6,033 nucleotides of DNA, from contig PXEI01000367.1 in NCBI GenBank assembly GCA_003564775.1, positions 1 through 6,033 on the forward strand. Direction: 5' to 3'. This document shows positions 1 through 3,858 of the stretch, in pieces. A program made the position numbers and the translations under genes. Source of the DNA: Spirochaetaceae bacterium (GTDB lineage: Bacteria; Spirochaetota; Spirochaetia; DSM-27196; SLAA01). Numbering within the stretch: the first letter of the stretch is position 1; the number at the start of each line of letters is the position of its first letter. The notes under the pieces are model-generated. The model saw nothing but the letters and a program-made list of their open reading frames with translations, did not search any database and was not told the origin of the DNA.

Positions 1-233
1 AGGAAAACCGTAAGAAAGTACAGGAGCGAGTAAGAAGACAGCATGAATCCAACGCCGCGGTATGACACCCCTAGATCCAGGCGAAGCAAAGGTATTGCCG
101 GACCACGGATATTCTCTACCCACCCAAGAAGCAGCATCGTGAGAAAAAGCCCGACTATGAGTACGACCTGCCCGAGAGGCAGGTGTGCAGGTGAGGCGCC
201 ATCAGCCCCTGTGCGTGCTACGCGTCGTTGCAT
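1..233 (-). CDS. MFS transporter, N-terminal fragment (runs off left edge)
   Basis: The minus strand is open without a stop from an ATG at 233 to the window edge, giving the first 77 residues. After a polar 19-residue leader there is a strongly hydrophobic helix (about residues 20-39, LGQVVLIVGLFLTMLLLGWV), then a loop with the GPAIPLL and LDLGVSY elements, then a second helix beginning around residue 60 (GVGFMLSSYSLLYFLTVF). This order (TM1, a GP-x-IP-x-L loop, a short acidic amphipathic stretch, TM2) is typical of the N-terminus of major facilitator superfamily transporters, which move small solutes across the cytoplasmic membrane by coupling to ion gradients. The conserved TM2-TM3 loop and the rest of the protein lie outside the window, so the substrate cannot be guessed. 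No clear Shine-Dalgarno sequence precedes the ATG. The gene is divergent from the nitroreductase gene. Membrane protein is near certain, MFS is likely. Confidence 0.72.
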   Translation of the reverse strand, partial: MQRRVARTGADGASPAHLPLGQVVLIVGLFLTMLLLGWVENIRGPAIPLLRLDLGVSYRGVGFMLSSYSLLYFLTVF

Positions 234-242
234 AAGACCCGC

Positions 243-248
243 AGTATA
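243..248 (-). promoter_or_regulatory. Possible -10 box for the MFS gene
   Basis: On the minus strand TATACT ends 9 nt before the ATG at 233. No good -35 hexamer is seen at 16-18 bp spacing. If this box is used, transcription would start at or within a few bases of the start codon, giving a leaderless or nearly leaderless mRNA, which would fit the lack of a Shine-Dalgarno sequence. Weak, single-box evidence. Confidence 0.25.
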
Positions 249-309
249 GCAGGGACAGACCCACAGAGAAAGGCCACAGAAACTGGAAAGCCCGGACAAA
301 GACCCGCAG

Positions 310-323
310 GTGCTCGCGAGCAC
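310..323. promoter_or_regulatory. Perfect 14-bp palindrome, candidate operator
   Basis: GTGCTCGCGAGCAC is a perfect inverted repeat in the 161-bp region between the divergent MFS and nitroreductase genes, lying roughly midway between a TATACT box on each strand. Length, symmetry and position suit a binding site for a dimeric repressor or activator acting on both genes. The run of five T after it also lets it be read as a weak plus-strand hairpin, but no gene ends upstream on that strand. The cognate regulator is not identifiable here. Confidence 0.4.
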
Positions 324-356
324 ATTTTTCTGCCGGCTCTCTCACCAAGTCGGGTG

Positions 357-362
357 TATACT
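357..362 (+). promoter_or_regulatory. Possible -10 box for the nitroreductase gene
   Basis: TATACT lies 32 nt before the GTG start. The six bases at -35 with 17-bp spacing (CGGCTC) do not match TTGACA, so the promoter would be weak or dependent on an activator, for which the upstream palindrome at 310-323 is a candidate site. Confidence 0.3.
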
Positions 363-382
363 ACAGAGACATTGTCCCCAAG

Positions 383-387
383 AGGAG
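383..387 (+). promoter_or_regulatory. Ribosome binding site deciding a GTG start
   Basis: AGGAG with a 7-nt spacer precedes the GTG at 395. It supports the GTG as the true start, which also places the conserved RRTARSF flavin-binding motif at the usual distance (residues 9-15) from the N-terminus. Confidence 0.7.
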
Positions 388-394
388 CCGAACG

Positions 395-925
395 GTGATT
401 GATACCTTGTTACATAATCGTAGAACGGCACGTAGTTTCACGGAGCGCAAGCCGGATGAGGAAACACTCCGCAAGATCATAGAAGGCGCTCTCATGGCAC
501 CCAGCTCCAAGGGTTCTCAGCCGTGGGAGTTTGTTCTGGTAACCGAGCGCGAACGCCTGGACAAGTTATCGGTTGCGAAGTCGAACGCCCATGCGCTGGA
601 GACAGCCCCGGTTGCGGTTGTTGTCCTTGGTGACCCCGAAAAGACCGACGTATGGGTAGAGGACTGTGCCATTGCCGCCACCCACATCTATCTGGGTGCC
701 GAAGACCAGGGACTTGGGAGTTGCTGGATTCAGATTCGCAACCGTCTCCACTCACCTGGAAGCTCCGCCGAGCAGTATGTGCGCGATGTTCTGGAAATTC
801 CCTCCAGCTTGGCCGTCGCGTGCATACTTGCGCTGGGATACCCCAAGGAAGAGAAACAACCTCACGATCGGAAGCGCCTTCCTAAGGGGAGGATTCATAA
901 AGAGCGTTTTGGCTCGGAACTGTAG
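395..925 (+). CDS. Nitroreductase family protein (FMN-dependent oxidoreductase)
   Basis: A 176-residue protein starting with GTG. It has the hallmarks of the nitroreductase fold: an N-terminal arginine-rich FMN phosphate-binding motif (residues 9-15, RRTARSF), the APSSKGSQPWEFVLV segment (35-49) that contacts the flavin and helps form the dimer interface, an internal LGSCWIQ segment (107-113) and the closing LALGYPKE motif (145-152). Family members are cytoplasmic homodimeric flavoproteins that use NAD(P)H to reduce nitro compounds, quinones, flavins or other acceptors; the physiological substrate cannot be read from sequence. The length suits the compact class of the family. The gene is monocistronic: divergent from the MFS transporter upstream, which could be a partner in handling xenobiotics, and convergent with the encapsulin gene downstream. 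Family assignment is firm, specific function is open. Confidence 0.9.
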   Translation: MIDTLLHNRRTARSFTERKPDEETLRKIIEGALMAPSSKGSQPWEFVLVTERERLDKLSVAKSNAHALETAPVAVVVLGDPEKTDVWVEDCAIAATHIYLGAEDQGLGSCWIQIRNRLHSPGSSAEQYVRDVLEIPSSLAVACILALGYPKEEKQPHDRKRLPKGRIHKERFGSEL

Positions 926-935
926 AGCTGAGGAA

Positions 936-977
936 CCCTGAGAGCCAGCCTTGGCAGATAAGGCCCCGCTCCCAGGG
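936..977 (-). terminator. Nested hairpin between convergent genes, candidate terminator
   Basis: The 64-bp gap between the nitroreductase and encapsulin stops holds two nested inverted repeats: an outer pair at 936-944 and 969-977 (CCCTGAGAG / CTCCCAGGG) and an inner GCCTT / AAGGC at 948-952 and 960-964. In the minus-strand transcript the outer stem forms nine pairs including one G-U; in the plus-strand transcript the same position is an A-C mismatch. It therefore fits best as the end of the encapsulin operon. There is no clear U-tract on either side, so intrinsic termination is unproven. Confidence 0.38.
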
Positions 978-989
978 CGACCGTTCCGA

Positions 990-1787
990 CTACGCGTTGA
1001 GAACTATGACAGCGTCCGGGTCCAGAATCTGGAACGTGAATGACTCGGTGAAGTAGAGCCGTACGGTTTTGGTGTCGTGCGTCTCGTAACCAATAGAAAA
1101 ATCCTGTCCAAGTACCAACTCAAAGTCACCGCCGCGAGTGCTGAGTACCAGATTAATATCGACCTCGTTTGAGAGGATGATATCCCCGCCGATAAGATTC
1201 TTGATATGATCGCGGAGCGGATAGCCATTGACGTAGGTGGAAAGCTGCTGCCAGTGTTTACGATCCAACACCAGTGAGTACGGCCCTTCAACGCCTGAGT
1301 TTACAAACACGGGGACTGCACGCGAAACTGCCTGCAACATCTCCTCCGGCGTATCTCCAAGGGACACCGCCTCATGACCAGAGGACTCGAGCATGCCCGT
1401 TATCCCGCCCTGCGCAAAGCCCTGATAAACGGCGCGTTCCTCAAAAGCGGCTGCCTCACGTGCAGCGGTCTCTAACGAGCTGAAGTCCGGATCTCTAAGC
1501 CCGCGCGTGATGTTGTCCATTTCCCAGATATCTACCGTAAAACCTGCCCGGGTTTCGACCAAGGGCTGCACATTGTGCACACCGTACCGAACCGGCTCAT
1601 CTCCCTGCCCTTCGGGAACCGTTAGACGCCCGGTAGGAGCGGCCGGGTATGCCCATCCGTGTGGCCCTGAGATATCCACCAGACGCCGGGCCGACAGAAA
1701 GCTCCGGAAGTATCGCCGAGCTTGCTCGTTTATTTCCTCCCACGCGTTTCCAGAAAGCGGGGCCATTGATTGTCGCAATATATCCAT
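990..1787 (-). CDS. Family 1 encapsulin shell protein (HK97-fold nanocompartment)
   Basis: A 265-residue protein that aligns by eye along its whole length with the encapsulin of Thermotoga maritima: N-terminal LRQSMAPLSGNAWEEI (4-19), then GPHGWAYPA (41-49), TVDIWEMDN (84-92), VEGPYSLVL in the middle, and near the C-terminus RGGDFELVLGQDFSIGY followed by FTESFTFQI. W88 corresponds to the tryptophan (W87 in T. maritima) known to stack on flavin in that shell. Such proteins share the HK97 phage capsid fold and self-assemble in the cytoplasm; a length near 265 is typical of 60-subunit T=1 shells about 24 nm wide. Cargo docks by a C-terminal peptide, and the upstream gene supplies one. The start follows AGGAG with a 9-nt spacer, directly after the ferritin stop, so the two genes are almost certainly cotranscribed. 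The older family label 'linocin/bacteriocin' should not be read as function. Confidence 0.96.
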   Translation of the reverse strand: MDILRQSMAPLSGNAWEEINEQARRYFRSFLSARRLVDISGPHGWAYPAAPTGRLTVPEGQGDEPVRYGVHNVQPLVETRAGFTVDIWEMDNITRGLRDPDFSSLETAAREAAAFEERAVYQGFAQGGITGMLESSGHEAVSLGDTPEEMLQAVSRAVPVFVNSGVEGPYSLVLDRKHWQQLSTYVNGYPLRDHIKNLIGGDIILSNEVDINLVLSTRGGDFELVLGQDFSIGYETHDTKTVRLYFTESFTFQILDPDAVIVLNA

Positions 1788-1796
1788 ATCAAGTCT

Positions 1797-1801
1797 CTCC
1801 T
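1797..1801 (-). promoter_or_regulatory. Ribosome binding site of the encapsulin gene
   Basis: AGGAG begins at the base right after the TAA of the ferritin gene and stands 9 nt before the encapsulin ATG. Ribosomes ending ferritin synthesis would sit on this site, which allows translational coupling of cargo to shell. Confidence 0.75.
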
Positions 1802-2167
1802 TTAGAGCTTTCGAATTCCAAGATCCCCGCTTGAACCTGCTCGCGGCCCGTGAGACTCCGCCCCATGTCCGGCCGTGGCCGACTCTTCCAGCTCAAGGAT
1901 GTTGCCTTCAGTGAACAAATAGGTTCGCAGCGCGCTATCCCACCCAGGCATGTTCCGCCGCAGCCATTCCAGGCTCATGCAGGCATGCTCCATCTCTTCA
2001 TCTCTATTATGTGCCAGAATCTGCTCAAGCTGTTCGTCGGTTGCTCCGTCAATGCGCTGTTGGTACCAGTCGACCGCTTCTAACTCTTCCTTGAGGCTGT
2101 TAATTGCGCGAATATAGTTCCTAGTTGTTTGCGACAGAACCTCTACCGGTTCGTGAAACTCAGTCAT
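1802..2167 (-). CDS. Encapsulated ferritin (EncFtn) cargo protein with C-terminal shell-targeting peptide
   Basis: A 121-residue protein. Residues 1-95 form two predicted helices with the encapsulated-ferritin signature: EELEAVDWY (27-35) and LAHNRDEEMEHACMSLEWLRRN (within 51-72), followed by LRTYLFTEG (80-88). By comparison with the Rhodospirillum rubrum protein, E28, E58 and H61 match the ferroxidase ligands (E32, E62, H65 there), E27 and E30 the entry-site acids, and W34/Y35 the conserved aromatic pair. Such two-helix proteins oligomerise into an open ring that oxidises Fe(II) but needs the shell to store mineral. A flexible Gly/Ser/His-rich linker (about 96-113) leads to the terminal GDLGIRKL, which fits the docking peptide consensus of family 1 cargo. 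Start supported by AAGGAG with a 6-nt spacer. Only 14 bp separate it from the encapsulin gene. All expected iron ligands are present. Confidence 0.95.
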   Translation of the reverse strand: MTEFHEPVEVLSQTTRNYIRAINSLKEELEAVDWYQQRIDGATDEQLEQILAHNRDEEMEHACMSLEWLRRNMPGWDSALRTYLFTEGNILELEESATAGHGAESHGPRAGSSGDLGIRKL

Positions 2168-2173
2168 ATGCCA

Positions 2174-2179
2174 CTCCTT
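2174..2179 (-). promoter_or_regulatory. Ribosome binding site of the encapsulated ferritin gene
   Basis: AAGGAG with a 6-nt spacer to the ATG at 2167. A strong site, fitting high expression of an iron-storage cargo. Confidence 0.7.
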
Positions 2180-2190
2180 AAAAAGTTATG

Positions 2191-2204
2191 GTCGCGTTCG
2201 CGAC
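2191..2204. promoter_or_regulatory. Perfect 14-bp palindrome upstream of the ferritin-encapsulin genes, candidate operator
   Basis: GTCGCGTTCGCGAC is a perfect inverted repeat (six-base arms, two central bases) in the 99-bp gap between the transporter stop and the ferritin start, 23 nt before the ATG. A TACACT hexamer on the minus strand at 2212-2217 could be a -10 box, in which case the palindrome would begin at about +1, where a repressor would block initiation; no good -35 is seen. In RNA it could also form a short GC-rich stem close to the ribosome binding site. It does not resemble a Fur box, which is AT-rich. The protein that binds it is unknown. Confidence 0.4.
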
Positions 2205-2266
2205 GCAACTGAGTGTAAAGTACTAAAATCTCGGTAGACCGGCCGGCAGTTCAGTGATTGGGAGTT

Positions 2267-3127
2267 TCAGGAGGGGTCAACATGCACGGTAGCCTCAATG
2301 CCAAGGCGCCGATGCAATGCTGTTTCAAGCGAATCTACAATATCGTGGGAAGCATTCACCGTCATACCGCCATCGAGACACACGTGAAATGTGACTTCAA
2401 CATGATCTCCATAGCGATGTAGATGCAGGTGATGTATATCGCCAATTGCAGGGTTCACCTCATCCGCGACCTCTCGCAGCGATGCTAAGAGGTCTGCCGT
2501 AGGCCGCTCGCCCAACAGCGGCAGCGCCCCGTCTTTAATGATTTCATAGGCCAACCGCAACAACAAAACAGCGACGATCAATGCCATAGCGGCATCGATC
2601 CAGGGGATCCTTGACCCCAGGAGTATACCAACGAGAATGAGTGCAGAGGTGATTGCGTCACTTCGGTGATGCCAAGCCTCGGCGCGCATAACACCGGAAC
2701 CTGTTGTGCGCGCCGCATAAAATGCGAACTGCGCCAAGGCTTCCTTAACCACCACCGAGATACCGGTGACACTAATAGCCAGAACTCCGAACTCTGCCGA
2801 GGCTCCGGCCAGCAAGCGCTCTCCAGCCTCAAGAATGAAGTTGAAGCCCACCACCCCCAACAGAACTCCAATGGAGATCGAGGCAATGAGCTCGGCCCGA
2901 CCATGCCCAAAGGGATGTTCCCGATCAGGCGGTTTGACCGCAGTGCGGGAGCCAATGAGCAACACAACAGAACTCAGGGAGTCCGAGATTGTGTGCCAGG
3001 CATCTGCCATGATGGCAACTGAGCCCGAAACAATACCTACCCAGAGCTTGAGCACAAAAAGGAGAGTATTGGTAACAATAGAAGTCCAGCCCTCAAGGGC
3101 GGCTAATCGCGCTCCGGAAAGTTTCAT
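2267..3127 (-). CDS. Cation diffusion facilitator (CDF) family metal transporter
   Basis: Numbered from the ATG at 3127, the 286-residue protein has about six hydrophobic segments followed by a cytoplasmic C-terminal ferredoxin-like metal-binding domain (about 205-286), the standard CDF layout. The TM2 metal site reads HTISD (H45, D49) and TM5 reads HHRSD (H153, D157), at the same positions as in FieF/YiiP. The TM2-TM3 loop carries EHPFGHGRAE, and the C-terminal domain is rich in histidine and acid (IHHLHLH, near HVDPS at the end). CDF proteins are homodimers in the cytoplasmic membrane that export divalent metals by proton antiport. FieF has DxxxD in TM2; the HxxxD here resembles zinc-selective members, although the iron-storage neighbours suggest iron. 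A TTG at 3139 would add four residues; neither start has a convincing ribosome binding site, and ATG is preferred. It lies 99 bp upstream of the ferritin gene on the same strand and is divergent from the MarR gene. Confidence 0.92.
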   Translation of the reverse strand: MKLSGARLAALEGWTSIVTNTLLFVLKLWVGIVSGSVAIMADAWHTISDSLSSVVLLIGSRTAVKPPDREHPFGHGRAELIASISIGVLLGVVGFNFILEAGERLLAGASAEFGVLAISVTGISVVVKEALAQFAFYAARTTGSGVMRAEAWHHRSDAITSALILVGILLGSRIPWIDAAMALIVAVLLLRLAYEIIKDGALPLLGERPTADLLASLREVADEVNPAIGDIHHLHLHRYGDHVEVTFHVCLDGGMTVNASHDIVDSLETALHRRLGIEATVHVDPS

Positions 3128-3226
3128 AAAAGGAACCAAAACATATCATGCAGCCTGCTCCGGTGCAAGTAAGCAAGAAAAAGAGGCAAAAACACAGGTC
3201 CAACCACATATTCCGTACGATTGTAG

Positions 3227-3256
3227 TTGAAATGTTTTCGGTGGAAAGTATATATT
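3227..3256 (+). promoter_or_regulatory. Candidate promoter of the MarR-family gene
   Basis: TTGAAA (3227-3232) and TATATT (3251-3256) stand 18 bp apart on the plus strand, a good sigma-70-like pair and the best in the window; TATATA at 3249-3254 is an alternative with 16-bp spacing. Transcription would begin near 3263. On the minus strand TACAAT at 3220-3225 could be the -10 of the transporter gene, which would make the divergent promoters overlap, but it lacks a good -35. Confidence 0.5.
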
Positions 3257-3262
3257 GTGAGA

Positions 3263-3278
3263 AGAACAGTACTGCTCT
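3263..3278. promoter_or_regulatory. Near-perfect 16-bp palindrome at the MarR transcription start, candidate operator
   Basis: AGAACAGTACTGCTCT pairs in seven of eight positions around a perfect CAGTACTG core (3267-3274). It lies just after the predicted -10 box, covering the expected transcription start. MarR regulators usually repress their own gene by binding 16-20 bp palindromes that overlap the promoter, so this is a natural candidate for the site of the adjacent regulator. It is about 50 bp from the possible transporter promoter. Confidence 0.42.
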
Positions 3279-3318
3279 CGCCTAACAGTATAAATGACGA
3301 GCAGCGGTTCGCTGGGTA

Positions 3319-3324
3319 GAAGGA
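3319..3324 (+). promoter_or_regulatory. Ribosome binding site deciding the MarR start
   Basis: GAAGGA lies 2 nt before one ATG (3327) and 5 nt before the next (3330). An earlier in-frame ATG at 3294 has no such site. The spacing favours 3330. Confidence 0.55.
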
Positions 3325-3329
3325 CTATG

Positions 3330-3833
3330 ATGGAACAACAGAATCGTGCCCGAGAGACGCAGATGGTAGATCCGCTCTTTATTCACATTACCAAACGGCT
3401 GCGGCAAATTGCACATGAAATTAACAAGTACTCAAAACACTTGCAGGAAAGCCACAAGATCACCCTTCCGCAAATTATTTGCTTACGGGAGATATACGAA
3501 CACGGGCCTATTTCCTTTAGCGCATTGACCAAGTTGGTCGCGCTGAACAACAGCACCGTGACCGGCATTATTGATCGCCTTGAAAAACAGAACCTGGTAC
3601 GGCGAACCCGCACCAGTGCCGACCGACGCCAGATCCACATTGAGATCACCGAGCCCGGCATACGTTTTCTGGAGGAAGCTCCGGCGCCTCTTAAGCCGGA
3701 GTTCATTCGGGGTTTGAATCGACTGAGTGAACATGAGGTTGACAATATCCTCAAGGCGCTTGACTCGTTAACGACATTGCTCCAGCCCGACGGTGAGATT
3801 ACCGAGACGGCACCAAAAGACCTTGAGCTTTGA
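3330..3833 (+). CDS. MarR-family transcriptional regulator
   Basis: From the ATG at 3330 the protein has 167 residues. A long N-terminal helix (about 16-42) is followed by the MarR winged helix-turn-helix: ITLPQIICLREIYEHGPIS (44-62), the recognition region FSALTKLVALNNSTVTGIIDR (within 63-83), LEKQNLVRR (84-92) and the wing with the conserved DRRQIHIEIT (98-107). The C-terminal helices needed for dimer formation follow, ending in a charged tail. Such proteins bind palindromic DNA as dimers and release it on binding a small ligand or on oxidation; one cysteine (C51) is near the HTH, which is not enough to argue redox sensing. The gene is divergent from the CDF transporter and has a candidate operator at its own promoter, so autoregulation and control of the transporter are plausible. 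The start at 3294 would add 12 residues. Target and ligand are unknown. Confidence 0.9.
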   Translation: MEQQNRARETQMVDPLFIHITKRLRQIAHEINKYSKHLQESHKITLPQIICLREIYEHGPISFSALTKLVALNNSTVTGIIDRLEKQNLVRRTRTSADRRQIHIEITEPGIRFLEEAPAPLKPEFIRGLNRLSEHEVDNILKALDSLTTLLQPDGEITETAPKDLEL

Positions 3834-3858
3834 GTTAACCTTACTGCGTGAGATACCA

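Noticed and set aside
43..249. Short plus-strand open frame at the left edge
   Set aside because: It is antisense to the MFS fragment, whose hydrophobic helix pattern is the better coding signal, and its translation is basic and low in complexity.
990..1787. Remnant of a prophage (HK97-type capsid gene)
   Set aside because: Although the fold is shared with phage capsids, no portal, protease, terminase or tail gene is nearby, and the cargo gene with docking peptide identifies an encapsulin.
1802..2167. Classical four-helix ferritin, bacterioferritin or rubrerythrin
   Set aside because: The protein is only 121 residues with a single pair of helices, and its motifs and docking tail match the two-helix encapsulated ferritin class.
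2219..2224. AGTACT core shared between the ferritin upstream region and the candidate MarR operator
   Set aside because: The same six bases also occur inside marR (near 3428) and inside dnaE2 (near 4310), and the bases around the 2219 copy do not extend the symmetry, so the match is likely chance.
2168..2266. Fur or IdeR/DtxR box for iron control of the ferritin-encapsulin genes
   Set aside because: I looked for an AT-rich GATAAT-type or TTAGG-type inverted repeat and found none that fits; only the GC-rich palindrome at 2191-2204 stands out.
2766..3230. Plus-strand open frame opposite the 5' half of the CDF gene
   Set aside because: The CDF protein carries family motifs in exactly this stretch; the opposite translation has none.
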